Shown: in pieces, positions 17,099 to 26,841 of the stretch
Layout of the letters: every line of letters begins with the position of its first letter
Numbering within the stretch: position 1 is the first letter of the stretch
Assembly: GCF_013912375.1 (NCBI RefSeq)
Contig: NZ_JACETV010000003.1
Coordinates: 519,209-583,208 of the forward strand
DNA length: 64,000 nucleotides
DNA from: Emticicia sp. BO119
GTDB taxonomy: Bacteria > Bacteroidota > Bacteroidia > Cytophagales > Spirosomataceae
Direction of reading: 5' to 3'
Made by a program: the position numbers and the translations under genes
Notes under the pieces: generated by a model
Database searches by the model: none
Told to the model about the DNA's origin: nothing
The model's input: only the letters and a program-made list of their open reading frames with translations

Positions 17099-18340
17099 AT
17101 GTCTGTAGTTTTAGGGAAAGTATCTATCTCTCTTTTGTTAAGTCTTTTTACTATTATTTTACTCTACAAAAAAGAAAAAATTAATGGTTTTTTATCAGTA
17201 AATAGTCATTTAGCTATCATCGGTGCCTGGTTTGGGTTGCGTTTGCTGCCTTTTTGTATGGTTTATGTTTTTCTGAATTTTAGTGTAAAGTCTGACGTCA
17301 TCTTTTTTTATGACACCGCCCGACAAGCCCTAAAAGGAATGGTAGTCTACCGTGATTTCTGGCAACCCTACTCTCCTCTGTTCCCCTATCTGAATGCCGT
17401 CACTTTAGCCATTGTCGACTCTCCTAAATCTATCATTTTTCTGATGATGATCTACGAATTGATCGCTATCTATCTTACCAAAGCCATGTTTAGTAATAAA
17501 TACACTGTTTTTTATATAGTGCTTTACCTGGCTCTACCCGCACCATTTATCTTTCTGTTATTTGGCGGACAGGAAGACATATTTCTGTGGCTATTTATTG
17601 CCTGGGGCATCTGGTATTATAAAAAATCTGGCAATGCGATTCATATCGGATTTATATTAGGTCTGGGTATATTATGCACAAAAATACTGCTTATTATTCC
17701 TATAGCCCTTTTGTTGATTTTTTCCAGACTCAGAGGCAAGATTTTAACCGGTCTTTTAATTGTTGGTATTCCTTCTGTTGCTATTATGCTATATCTGGTT
17801 GGAGAAAAAATCCTGGCTCCGCTTCAGTTAGGCGATTTGCCCTTTGCTCCTAATCTGGTGAGTATCCTGAGTCCGGTTATTGGCGGTGTACAGCCCCAAA
17901 GTAAACTGCTTAACTGGGGGGGGCTGTTGATTATTCTGGCGGGGGCTTTCTATTACCTCAAAAATCTTAAACCTTATAGCGAAACCCGTTTACTGGTTTT
18001 TGCTTTTATACTTACCAATATGATTACGATTATCGTACATAAAAATTCATTACCGAATTATTTATATACGATTCTGCTACCAGTTATTTATTTCTTTGGG
18101 GAGTCGTTTAAAACCAGACAATGGGTATTGATGATACTCCTGAATATCATTGGGGCTGTTCACCCCTCTTTATGGTATTATTTAGGCGGGAAATACTATG
18201 ATTCGTTCATTGGATGGAATATGCTTAATGTGCTGGAATACCTCTTGCAGATTGTGTACTTAGGGCTATGCATCTATTTTGTATATTTCCTGAGCCAGTT
18301 GTCATCAGGAAAAATCAAAACGCCATCGATTGGGGAGTAA
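17099..18340 (+). CDS. Polytopic membrane protein, GT-C/GT87-like
   Basis: A 413-residue integral membrane protein with about ten hydrophobic segments. After the second segment an extracytoplasmic stretch SDVIFFYDTARQALKGMVVYRDFWQPYSP carries acidic and aromatic residues as in GT-C fold polyprenyl-phosphate-sugar glycosyltransferases (GT87/DUF2029-like), where YRDFxxxYxP-type loops follow the catalytic Asp. A glycosyltransferase for envelope glycans is therefore likely but not proven. It converges with a cytoplasmic GT2 gene across a long palindrome, and another polytopic protein lies at 24659-25786, which fits an envelope-glycan neighbourhood. Confidence 0.65.
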   Translation: MSVVLGKVSISLLLSLFTIILLYKKEKINGFLSVNSHLAIIGAWFGLRLLPFCMVYVFLNFSVKSDVIFFYDTARQALKGMVVYRDFWQPYSPLFPYLNAVTLAIVDSPKSIIFLMMIYELIAIYLTKAMFSNKYTVFYIVLYLALPAPFIFLLFGGQEDIFLWLFIAWGIWYYKKSGNAIHIGFILGLGILCTKILLIIPIALLLIFSRLRGKILTGLLIVGIPSVAIMLYLVGEKILAPLQLGDLPFAPNLVSILSPVIGGVQPQSKLLNWGGLLIILAGAFYYLKNLKPYSETRLLVFAFILTNMITIIVHKNSLPNYLYTILLPVIYFFGESFKTRQWVLMILLNIIGAVHPSLWYYLGGKYYDSFIGWNMLNVLEYLLQIVYLGLCIYFVYFLSQLSSGKIKTPSIGE

Positions 18341-18342
18341 AG

Positions 18343-18432
18343 TATATTTTGCAACAAAGAAATTGCCACCATGTACACAATGTTACACAATCAGTTGATA
18401 TAGTCAAATTGTGTACATTGTTGCAAAATATA
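18343..18432. repeat. 90-bp two-tier palindrome between convergent genes
   Basis: Outer arms of 15 bp match perfectly (18343-18357 and 18418-18432). Inner arms of 11 bp (ATGTACACAAT at 18371-18381 and its complement at 18408-18418) also match perfectly. ACACAAT appears twice in the left half. The hairpin fills the whole gap between two convergent stop codons and probably acts as a bidirectional terminator, but its length and two-tier structure also suit a mobile palindromic repeat. Confidence 0.65.
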
Positions 18433-18436
18433 TAGA

Positions 18437-19297
18437 TTACTTTCTCTTCTCCTTCCGCTCCATTTCATTGATTTTAGCATCTACTAAAAACCTGAACCAG
18501 AAACCTTGCAGATAGTGAAAGGTACGGCCGGAGGTAGTTTCTAAAAAGCCTAAACGGATAACAAAACGATAGAAGAAATAAATCATAGGTCTGACAAAAA
18601 GCGGCATATTCCACCATATTTTCTTGAAAATGGCTTTTCTTTCATCTGGACTTCCAAATAGATTAGGTTTCAGGGTTTGTCCTCTTAATCCTTTTTTACG
18701 CTGAAACTCTTCTTGTGCTGTCAGGTTGCTGTACCGGATCTGTTTATGTAGCCAGAAATCCAGATCATGTTCTTTCAGGTTATCTTCTATCAGTATTTCG
18801 TCTTTCCAGATAATGGCTTTGCCTTCTATCACAAAGCGGTGATCCATGTTTTCGTTCAGGTCAGACCAGCCCTTACCTGTGCGGAACATCTTGAGCATAT
18901 AAAAATTTCTATAGCCGCCATACTTTAATCTTTCGCCCTGAAAATAGTTATGCCGGTTCAGATAAATCCCATTCACATCGGCCGGAACAGCGGCATCTGA
19001 AAAAGAGCCGAGTTTTTTCAGTAATTCTTCTGATGGATACTGGTCGGCATCTAAACCTACTATCCAGGGTGTAGTAATAGGGCAGTTTTTTAAGGCAAAA
19101 TCCCATTGCTTGGGATGATTTTCAAACTTGTTCACTTTTACAGTAGCACCATATTGCCCGGCAATAGCCACAGTATCGTCTGTACTACCTGAGTCAACAA
19201 TGAATATGGGCGCATGCAATCCGGCAATTTTAGACAATAATCTTTTGATGTGTACAGACTCGTTGTAGGTCAGAATAACTATAGAAATATCACTCAT
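18437..19297 (-). CDS. Family 2 glycosyltransferase
   Basis: A 286-residue GT-A fold glycosyltransferase of the WaaE/KdtX-like subgroup. SIVILTYNESVHIKRLL opens the nucleotide-binding half, PIFIVDSGSTDDTVAIA holds the first Asp, and WIVGLDADQYP carries the DxD-type metal site (DAD). The C-terminal part has HDLDFWLHKQIRYSN and ends in a basic amphipathic stretch (RPMIYFFYRFVIRLGF) that probably docks on the membrane. It transfers a sugar from an NDP donor to a lipid-linked or LPS-core acceptor; the sugar is not identifiable. The start at 19297 gives the normal family N-terminus. Confidence 0.88.
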   Translation of the reverse strand: MSDISIVILTYNESVHIKRLLSKIAGLHAPIFIVDSGSTDDTVAIAGQYGATVKVNKFENHPKQWDFALKNCPITTPWIVGLDADQYPSEELLKKLGSFSDAAVPADVNGIYLNRHNYFQGERLKYGGYRNFYMLKMFRTGKGWSDLNENMDHRFVIEGKAIIWKDEILIEDNLKEHDLDFWLHKQIRYSNLTAQEEFQRKKGLRGQTLKPNLFGSPDERKAIFKKIWWNMPLFVRPMIYFFYRFVIRLGFLETTSGRTFHYLQGFWFRFLVDAKINEMERKEKRK

Positions 19298-19426
19298 GAT
19301 AATTGAATACGGAGAATGGGCTATAAAAGGTCGCTATTGGAAATCAGGTGTAAAATTAGTAAATATCGATTGTGTATTTGTATAAAGAGAAGAATAATGT
19401 TTAATAAAAGGCTATGTACCAAAGCG

Positions 19427-21286
19427 TTAATTCCTCTTTACCACTCTCCTGACTATCCGCTGCTCCCCTATATCGAAAGTCAGCAGATATACGCCAGCAG
19501 GCAACTCTTTTAATTCTAAATTGTACTTATTTCTTATTTTCCAGCTTTTAATAAGCTTTCCGGCCATGTCTGTCAGCTTTATTTCTGTACCTGTATTAAC
19601 CCAAGCAGGTAATTCAATTGAAACCGATTCATTGAAAGGATTCGGATAAACCTTAACCTGTATATCTGTGTCGGGTTCTTCCGAAAGCAGATTTTCAACC
19701 ACAATACTGACAGGCTCTGAAATAGCCATACAACCCGATTTCTCAATCCGCAACCGATATGTGCCACTCTGCTTTATCTCAAATTCAGCCTGATTGGCTC
19801 CTGCAATTGGTTCGGTATCTTTCAGCCATTGAAAACTGACATTCGTACAGCCATTGGCTCTGATAAAACTCTGTTCATTTACAAATACTGTGGTTTTATC
19901 CGTCGTAAGCATAGGCGGATTAAGCATCAGAAACTTATTGGAAGTATCGGCAGTGCACCCTTTTAAAGTTATAGCATTGGTTTCATAAATACAGCCGTCA
20001 CTCTTATTGATTATCGCTTTATAAATCCCTTTATCTCTGATAAACAATTCATTGGTATGTTCATTTTTAAGCAATGTATCATTCTTTGTCCAGTTATAGC
20101 TGAAAGCCTTGTTGAGCTCCACAAATACTTTGAACGAATCTACTACACAACCCGAACCCGCATAGGCATATCCTAAGTTAAGGTCGGATGAAGGTTTTTT
20201 AGCAAAATCAATAAACGAATTATAGGTACATTCGTAAGAATCTGATCCTACTAAATATTTAACCGAAAAAGTATAGTAGCCATTTTTAGTTGCTTTATAA
20301 TAGGGCAAGGTTTCATTGGGTATATCCTGCCCGTTCAATCGCCATACAATACTCTTAAACTGGTACTTCTGCATAAAAGCATCGTCAACTTTCAGCAGGG
20401 CATCGCCGGTACAGGCATTGTCTATTCTGTTAATGGGTAATGATTTGGGGAAATCGGCCGGAACTAACCTATATTTACCCGACAGGTAGGTTCGGTTTCG
20501 GTTCGGGATATGTACACTTACCTGATAGTCTCCGGTAGTAACCGGATTAAAATGGCTATTGGTTGAGTCTTTTACCGGAATACCGTTAAGAAACCACTGG
20601 TATTCTACTGGAATGTCAGACCCAAAAGTACATTTCAGGTAAGGCCCGGGGCGGCAGGGGTCGTCTAACTGCAAAAAGGTATTTTTAACTATTTCAATGG
20701 CAACTCCTGTGTTTAATACCAATTCATTCGATTCCTTGTTGATGTTCTGATAATGCTCTATTACTTTATAGATTCCATCTGCTTCATAATTAATCGCAGT
20801 TGAGGTCTCTCCTGCAAGTAGCTGATTATTTTTATACCATTCAAGGCTACTACCTGCTATAGTGGGTATAACAGTCAGTTTATTCCTGTTATAATCAATA
20901 AAAAGCACAAGAGAGGCATCAGTTGCCGGGGTATAAAGACCGATGAAATTGGCAGAGGCACTGGTACACTCAGAATTGCTTTTACTTGTCAACTGTAGAG
21001 TATAGTATCCTGTCTCTGTTGCCTGAATAGTCTTTCTTGCACCATCAGGTATTCTATCACCATTTCTATACCATTGGTAGTTAAAGTCATTTTCTGATAA
21101 CAATGAATCTGTGGTTTTTGTAGGTCTTAGTATATTTCCCGATTTTTCAATTTTAAACGACCCGATAATACAGGTATCTATGCTGGTTTTTTGTATCCCT
21201 ATTCCCTTTTCAGATTCGACATTCCATCCAAACGCTGCCTGGCACCAATACACAGAAAAAAATATGTAGCATAGTATATTCTTCAT
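19427..21286 (-). CDS. T9SS cargo protein with Ig-like repeats (short paralogue)
   Basis: A 619-residue secreted protein from the ATG at 21286, which starts a normal signal peptide (MKNILCYIFFSVYWCQAAFG); the open frame extends 66 codons further upstream but has no signal features. The body consists of Ig-like beta domains recognisable by YQWYRNGDRIPDG, WRLNGQDIPNETLPYYKATKNG in part, and FQWLKDTEPIAGANQAEFEI. The last 75 residues are a type A T9SS C-terminal sorting domain: VKVYPNPFNESVSIEL, TDMAGKLIKSW and LPAGVYLLTF, ending RRVVKRN. It crosses the outer membrane by T9SS and is probably anchored to the surface or released. It is a paralogue of the next gene upstream, which shares its C-terminal 450 residues. 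Confidence 0.85.
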   Translation of the reverse strand: MKNILCYIFFSVYWCQAAFGWNVESEKGIGIQKTSIDTCIIGSFKIEKSGNILRPTKTTDSLLSENDFNYQWYRNGDRIPDGARKTIQATETGYYTLQLTSKSNSECTSASANFIGLYTPATDASLVLFIDYNRNKLTVIPTIAGSSLEWYKNNQLLAGETSTAINYEADGIYKVIEHYQNINKESNELVLNTGVAIEIVKNTFLQLDDPCRPGPYLKCTFGSDIPVEYQWFLNGIPVKDSTNSHFNPVTTGDYQVSVHIPNRNRTYLSGKYRLVPADFPKSLPINRIDNACTGDALLKVDDAFMQKYQFKSIVWRLNGQDIPNETLPYYKATKNGYYTFSVKYLVGSDSYECTYNSFIDFAKKPSSDLNLGYAYAGSGCVVDSFKVFVELNKAFSYNWTKNDTLLKNEHTNELFIRDKGIYKAIINKSDGCIYETNAITLKGCTADTSNKFLMLNPPMLTTDKTTVFVNEQSFIRANGCTNVSFQWLKDTEPIAGANQAEFEIKQSGTYRLRIEKSGCMAISEPVSIVVENLLSEEPDTDIQVKVYPNPFNESVSIELPAWVNTGTEIKLTDMAGKLIKSWKIRNKYNLELKELPAGVYLLTFDIGEQRIVRRVVKRN

Positions 21287-21500
21287 AAAGACCGACAGGT
21301 TACTCTTAAGGGTAAAAAAGTTTGGTATCTGAAATTTTGTGGAGATTTTATCAGTAAAATTACTCATTATCAGACTCATTTCAGCTAAAAAAATTATAAG
21401 TATTGACTGAAACGAGTCGATATGGTTGTATGCAGCAAGAAAAATATATATACGTAAGAAGGAGTCTTTATAATACAGCAACAAATTGCAATCACCCTAC

Positions 21501-24500
21501 TTACTTCTTCACAATCTTCTTTACAAAACGCTGCTTATCGGTTTCGATGGTAAGCAGGTAAACACCTTCAGATAAATCTTTTAAATTTATGGTGGTGGTT
21601 TGTGTAAAAGAAGCTTTTCTCAGAGTTTCGCCTTTGCTATTTTGCAAGGTTATAGAACTATTGCCAACACTCGCGACAGGAATAACGATTTGTAGTGTTT
21701 CAGTAGCAGGATTCGGGAAAGCCCTGATTTCAATTTCAGCTGTTCCCTCTTCAGATAAGATGCTTTCAACTATAATATCAATCGTATTTGATACGTTCTT
21801 GCACCCAAATTTTTCAATCTGCAAAGCATAAGAACCCGTTTGCCGGAGTTCGAGCGCCGGTTCATTTGCACCTGTCAGTGGTATTTCATCTTTCAACCAC
21901 TGGAAATTCACATCCGTACAACCCTCTGCCTTGATAAAACTTTTCTCATTGGCTAAAATCGTTTTTTTCTCTGCACTGATTACCGGCGGATTAAGCATTA
22001 CAAATTGCGCAAAAGCATCAGACGCACAACCCGACAGGCTTATTTCGTCTGTTTCTTTAATACAACCATCACCTCTGTCCACATATGCTCTGTAAATGCT
22101 TTTATCTTTTACAAATAACTCGTTAGAAGTCTGATTGTTAAGTAGGGTATCGTTTCTTGCCCATTGATATTTATATGCCTGATTGGCTTCCACAAATACT
22201 TTAAAAGAATCTACCTTACAGCCCGACCCCGCATAACCATACCCAATGTTTACATTAAAATCAGGTTTCTTTTCAAAATGTGTAAAGGAATTATAATTAC
22301 ACGAGGTCTTTTCAGAATAAAAAGTTGTGTATCTCACCGAAGAGGTATAATCACCACTGGCGGTGGCTCTGATAAACAGATTTTTCTCATTGGGTAATTC
22401 CTGTCCGTTTAGTTTCCAGGTTATATCTTCAATCAGGTATTTGGTGGCAAAAGCATCATCTATTTTAATAACTGCCGCTGTGCCACAACCATTGTCTACC
22501 TTTGAGAGTGGCAATGCCTGTAAATAATCTTTGCGGTCTAACCTATACTTACGTGAAGCATACACTTTGCCCGTATTGAGGTTAATAATACTGGCGTGAT
22601 AATCACCTGAGGCAACAGCCATCAGGTGGGTTTCTGTAGAGTCTGGAATCAACTGGTCATTCAGAAACCATCGGTACAGTAATCCTTCTCCGGTAATATT
22701 AGTTGAGATTCTGAAATAAGGGAACGGCTCACAATGATTGCCGAGGCCGTCAATGGTTTCTTTATGGAGTTCAATCCCATAGCCATCCTGTATGATAATT
22801 TCTTTCGATTCGACTGTTACACTACAACCAGGTACGGTTCTTTTAATTTTATAGACACCGTCTGGTGGATTCGTCAGCATATTTCCCTGAACATTGATTA
22901 GCTGATTATCCTGATACCACTGGTCGGTATCACTATTGGTAGATAGTCTGTAATTATCCGGGTCATAATGAAAAACTATATCGGTAGTCCGGTGTGCATA
23001 TAATTCTTTTGAGGACACTAATACATTATTGGCCGATTTGACCTCACAACTTTTATCGGCCTTATTAATTAGTTTTAAGCTATAATATCCCTCCTCCATA
23101 GCCTGATAGCTTGGTTCTGTGGCTCGTCTGATTATTTCACCATCTTTATACCATTGAAAAGCGAAATCGTTATGGGGTATAATTACATTCTCGGAGAGTT
23201 TCATGGCCTGGCCTGCACAACTCTCCTGATTGGCAATTATTACACTTGTAGAGGTGCAGTTTTGAATATCCAACTCCGTCTTTCTTTTGAGAATAGAGTA
23301 GGTAAAATTATTGAAATTGTAAAAATTGGTAAGGAAGATATTATTTCGGCTATCTAAAGCCATTGAAGTTGCATAACCAAACTGGTCGAAAATCGATTCT
23401 TTATCTACATAACTCACTTTTCCATCGGCCGAATATTTAGCTAAAAAAATAAATCGCTGGTTAGGCTGTGATAACTTGATTTTATCATTAAAAGTCAGTT
23501 CGGTTCCTTCGGCAAAGCCTAACAGATAAGGTTCTCCGGCTTTATTCACTGTCAGATCATTTACCAGAAGGAAGTCTGGAAGTTTATCAGTATTTGTAGT
23601 CACAGAATTGCTCCAAACCGTAACTCCATCCGTTTCACTCGCTTTCAACAAGAAGATACTTCTTTGCCCTGCATTATCCGAGCTCTGACCTGATACAAAT
23701 ACATAGCCGTAGTTATCCAGAGTAATATCATTACACCTATCAGTAGCTATGCCTCCAATTTGTTTTACCCATATTATCCCACCATTCTGCTCGCATTGAG
23801 CATAAAATACATCATCCTCTCCTTTTGATGTAAGTATATTGCAGGCTCCGAAATCTCTTGATTCACTAAAGGTTCCGCTTATAAAAATTTTAGACTGCCG
23901 ATTCACCTCAACTGCGTTTACTATTATTCCGGTATCGTCAAATTTATGAATCCAGACCAGTTTACCATTTCTATCCAATTTTAGTAGGAACGATTTCCTC
24001 CACCCGTCCATGTCTACTATTGAGTTGTTACCCTCAGCTTGAAAATTTCCTTGAAACCGACCTACTATAAAGAGATTCCCGTCTTTATCAATAGTTGGCT
24101 TTCCAATTGATTCGTCAGAAATACTGCCGAATCTTTTTATCCATTTCAGTTGCCCTGTGGCTGTATATTTTGCTACGAATATCTCTTTATCCAGTCCACC
24201 GAGAAAAGTCGATTTACCGTCAAAATCAAGAAATCGCTCATACACCCCTATCATATACACATTACTGCTATCATCACTCAGAAGCGTAATTTCAGGAGTA
24301 TTATAACTACGGATATAATGAAACCATTGAACAGACTTTTCAGGATTAAATTTCACAATAAAACTTGCCCCCTCTTTAGGCACTACAAACCTCCTCGACT
24401 CAATAATCAGATCGCTCTCAATATGGTCTTTCCTATAATTGCCACTGGCTATGAGGTTATCCTGTGCATCAACAATGGCATAATCAACCATTACTTTTTC

Positions 24501-24590
24501 GCCTATGCCAAAAGTAATATTACTACCATCTTGTGCAAAGCTGGTAAAACAGATACTTATTAATATGCTAAGCAGAACTATTATTCTCAT
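21501..24590 (-). CDS. T9SS cargo protein, propeller plus Ig-like repeats (long paralogue)
   Basis: A 1029-residue secreted protein with signal peptide MRIIVLLSILISICFTSFAQ. Residues 25-440 form an SBBP-type beta-propeller (units such as DKDGNLFIVGRFQG, DNYGYVFVSGQSSD, DSRNNIFLTNFYNF). Residues 450-940 are Ig-like domains with FQWYKDGEIIRRAT, WKLNGQELPNEKNLF and FQWLKDEIPLTGANEPALEL, clearly related to the downstream gene. The C-terminal T9SS type A sorting domain is IRAFPNPATETLQIVI through LSEGVYLLTI to KKIVKK. The two genes are co-directional and about 215 bp apart counting from the likely start of the second. Ligand and role are unknown; adhesion or polymer binding is likely. Confidence 0.87.
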   Translation of the reverse strand: MRIIVLLSILISICFTSFAQDGSNITFGIGEKVMVDYAIVDAQDNLIASGNYRKDHIESDLIIESRRFVVPKEGASFIVKFNPEKSVQWFHYIRSYNTPEITLLSDDSSNVYMIGVYERFLDFDGKSTFLGGLDKEIFVAKYTATGQLKWIKRFGSISDESIGKPTIDKDGNLFIVGRFQGNFQAEGNNSIVDMDGWRKSFLLKLDRNGKLVWIHKFDDTGIIVNAVEVNRQSKIFISGTFSESRDFGACNILTSKGEDDVFYAQCEQNGGIIWVKQIGGIATDRCNDITLDNYGYVFVSGQSSDNAGQRSIFLLKASETDGVTVWSNSVTTNTDKLPDFLLVNDLTVNKAGEPYLLGFAEGTELTFNDKIKLSQPNQRFIFLAKYSADGKVSYVDKESIFDQFGYATSMALDSRNNIFLTNFYNFNNFTYSILKRKTELDIQNCTSTSVIIANQESCAGQAMKLSENVIIPHNDFAFQWYKDGEIIRRATEPSYQAMEEGYYSLKLINKADKSCEVKSANNVLVSSKELYAHRTTDIVFHYDPDNYRLSTNSDTDQWYQDNQLINVQGNMLTNPPDGVYKIKRTVPGCSVTVESKEIIIQDGYGIELHKETIDGLGNHCEPFPYFRISTNITGEGLLYRWFLNDQLIPDSTETHLMAVASGDYHASIINLNTGKVYASRKYRLDRKDYLQALPLSKVDNGCGTAAVIKIDDAFATKYLIEDITWKLNGQELPNEKNLFIRATASGDYTSSVRYTTFYSEKTSCNYNSFTHFEKKPDFNVNIGYGYAGSGCKVDSFKVFVEANQAYKYQWARNDTLLNNQTSNELFVKDKSIYRAYVDRGDGCIKETDEISLSGCASDAFAQFVMLNPPVISAEKKTILANEKSFIKAEGCTDVNFQWLKDEIPLTGANEPALELRQTGSYALQIEKFGCKNVSNTIDIIVESILSEEGTAEIEIRAFPNPATETLQIVIPVASVGNSSITLQNSKGETLRKASFTQTTTINLKDLSEGVYLLTIETDKQRFVKKIVKK

Positions 24591-24658
24591 ATATATATAA
24601 CTACTCCCTTAACATCTTCCACGCCACAAACTGAGTCTGAAGCTGAGACAGGTAAACA

Positions 24659-25786
24659 CTACGGAAACGAAACAGGAATTAATAAATTAATAAAAGCAAT
24701 TACTATAACCAAAGCCTTTAGCTGCACTGAGTTTATCCGCTCTTTGATAATTATCAGGGATATAAGCCAGAAAATAAAAGTAAAAGAGAGTGTTCTTACA
24801 GTGTCTCCAACCAGAAAACTAACGGCAACCATTGGCAACCAACTGCCCAGAGCCAGTAATATTTTAAGATACTGTTTGTCGCGATACAAAATAATAAATA
24901 CCATCATAATCACTAAAGCAAATCCTTCTACTGAAACCGAACTACGTTTGCCATACCACAAACTCGTGAATTTAATGAAATAGATGTAACGGTCTAAACT
25001 GAAATGTTCTACATCTTCGGAGGCTAAATGATATGTATTTGATAAATAGACTCTTATTACCAGATACAATAGTACGTTGGTGGCAACTAATGCTAAAGCC
25101 TTTATGGAATCTTTTTTGCGGAGGTGATAATAGCAATGATGGAATAACCACAAACCAATGGCCATAAGCACGCTGCGTTCATCACACCAGAAAGCTAACT
25201 GACAAAATAACGTCATAATCATTGGTTGCCTGATTATTAACGCACATAGCATAAAGAAAAATGTATAGCCATCGCCATGTCCGAAACAATTAAAGAAAAA
25301 ACATGACCCCACATACACATTCACAAAGGCAAAGAACAGATAAAAAGTCAGTAATTTATCATCAAAAATCTTTGCCAGCAGGTTCACTAATAAATACAGA
25401 AAACCTACCCCTAATATTACCTGTAAAAGATACAACCCCAGGCTGTTCAGATGAAAATAATGTGCGATCAGCGGAATCGTGAGCCTGAAAATACGATTTG
25501 CTTCATGTGAACCGGATTCGTATTGATGGCTGACAAGCGGCGCTTCTCCCTGCGCTATAATACTGTTCCAGAAAAAGAAAGGCTGCGGATTATGCAGAAG
25601 TACATCAGCATAAAAACTTCTGAAATTTTCATAGATATATCCTCTGTTAAAAACAAATAACCAGGCAAAACTAAAAAGACAGGAAAACAGCACCACCCTG
25701 ACTTTCCAGTATTTGCTACTCAGGATTGATTTTTCTAAAAATGATTCTAATGGGTTAAACAGCGACCATAAATTAATTGTTTCCAT
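24659..25786 (-). CDS. Polytopic membrane protein of unknown function
   Basis: A 375-residue integral membrane protein with about nine to ten hydrophobic segments. The start METINLW at 25786 is preferred; an ATG seven codons upstream is also open. An extracytoplasmic-looking stretch after the first segment contains RSFYADVLLHNPQPFFFWN and HQYESGSHEANRIFRL. CFFFNCFGHGDGYTFFF and FWCDERSVLM carry further charged residues between helices. The layout resembles GT-C-type or EpsG-like envelope proteins, but no family was recognised. It is co-directional with the T9SS genes downstream. Confidence 0.6.
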   Translation of the reverse strand: METINLWSLFNPLESFLEKSILSSKYWKVRVVLFSCLFSFAWLFVFNRGYIYENFRSFYADVLLHNPQPFFFWNSIIAQGEAPLVSHQYESGSHEANRIFRLTIPLIAHYFHLNSLGLYLLQVILGVGFLYLLVNLLAKIFDDKLLTFYLFFAFVNVYVGSCFFFNCFGHGDGYTFFFMLCALIIRQPMIMTLFCQLAFWCDERSVLMAIGLWLFHHCYYHLRKKDSIKALALVATNVLLYLVIRVYLSNTYHLASEDVEHFSLDRYIYFIKFTSLWYGKRSSVSVEGFALVIMMVFIILYRDKQYLKILLALGSWLPMVAVSFLVGDTVRTLSFTFIFWLISLIIIKERINSVQLKALVIVIAFINLLIPVSFP

Positions 25787-26027
25787 ACTCTTTCTTTCTG
25801 TATGCACAGCGTTTGCAATTCAATATACCACATTGACTGGCTATACGTTTGAAAGGTTGGATTGATGAAGAGAAAAATAAAGATGTTTTTTATGCTGTAA
25901 AGACGAAACAACTGACGCCAGCATGGGTTCTGGGTACAGATAAATTATCTGCTATTTTTTATGTGTCAAATTGCATTTATTGAAACGGATAATTCAATGA
26001 GGTTAACATATATTGTATCACTGCGAA

Positions 26028-26056
26028 ACAAAAAAGCCCCTGATTTCTCAGGGGCT
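26028..26056 (-). terminator. Rho-independent terminator of the ribosomal superoperon
   Basis: Perfect 9-bp GC-rich stem (AGCCCCTGA at 26035-26043 with its complement at 26048-26056) is followed on the minus strand by a run of T (the A run at 26029-26034). It lies 22 bp after the rplQ stop codon. Confidence 0.92.
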
Positions 26057-26078
26057 CTCTGCATGCGTATGTAAAAGC

Positions 26079-26684
26079 TTACGCTTCTTTTGTACCTTCT
26101 TCTTCTGAAGCCGGAGTTTCTTCTGCTGCCGGAGTAGCGTCTGCTACTTCTGTAGCTGGTTCAGCTTCAACAGCTGCTACAGGAGCTTCGTCTTCTACTA
26201 CTTCTGCTGATGACTCGTCTGCTACTGCTACAGGAGTAACATCTGCATTACCTTCAGATTTCTTACCACCACGACGGCTACGACGAGTTTTAGTAGTTTT
26301 TTCTTCTACTGCTGTCGAGAATGCTTCGTTGTAATCAACCAACTCAATCAAAGCTACTTCTGCGTTATCACCAAAACGTGTACCTAATTTAATGATACGG
26401 GTGTATCCACCATTACGGCTGGCTACTTTCTCAGCGATTTCTCCGAATAATGTTTTGATTGACTCTTTATCCTGCAAATAAGAGAATACTGTACGGCGTG
26501 AGTGCGTAGTATCGTTTTTTGATTTGGTGATTAATGGCTCAACGAATTTGCGTAATTCTTTCGCTTTTGCCAGAGTAGTTTCAATACGTTTGTATTGAAT
26601 CAACGAAATCGCCAGGTTTTTCAATAACGCATCTCTATGCGAATGTGTTCTGCCTAAATGATTGGTTTTGTTACCGTGTCTCAT
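26079..26684 (-). CDS. rplQ: 50S ribosomal protein L17, extended C-terminus
   Basis: Residues 1-120 are normal L17 ([66 protein letters not shown] in part). L17 lines the exit-tunnel end of the large subunit. Residues 121-201 are an extra tail: a basic patch [10 protein letters not shown] followed by about 65 residues of Ala, Glu, Val and Pro, probably disordered. Such acidic tails occur in Bacteroidota L17. Last gene of the superoperon, after rpoA. Confidence 0.97.
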   Translation of the reverse strand: MRHGNKTNHLGRTHSHRDALLKNLAISLIQYKRIETTLAKAKELRKFVEPLITKSKNDTTHSRRTVFSYLQDKESIKTLFGEIAEKVASRNGGYTRIIKLGTRFGDNAEVALIELVDYNEAFSTAVEEKTTKTRRSRRGGKKSEGNADVTPVAVADESSAEVVEDEAPVAAVEAEPATEVADATPAAEETPASEEEGTKEA

Positions 26685-26841
26685 TGTAATATTTTCGTAA
26701 GTAACGGTCAGAATCCCCTACGCAGTCTTGGGTACTCCACCTATTACGATTAGTAATTTATTTTACTCGAATACTGCGGTTTCGATTATACAAAAAATTC
26801 CCCTCCGGTATGACTGTCATAAGGAGGGGAAGAAATCAATA

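Noticed and set aside
21287..21484. 66-codon N-terminal extension of the short T9SS paralogue.
   Set aside because: The extension would bury the signal peptide in the interior; the ATG at 21286 gives a normal exported protein.
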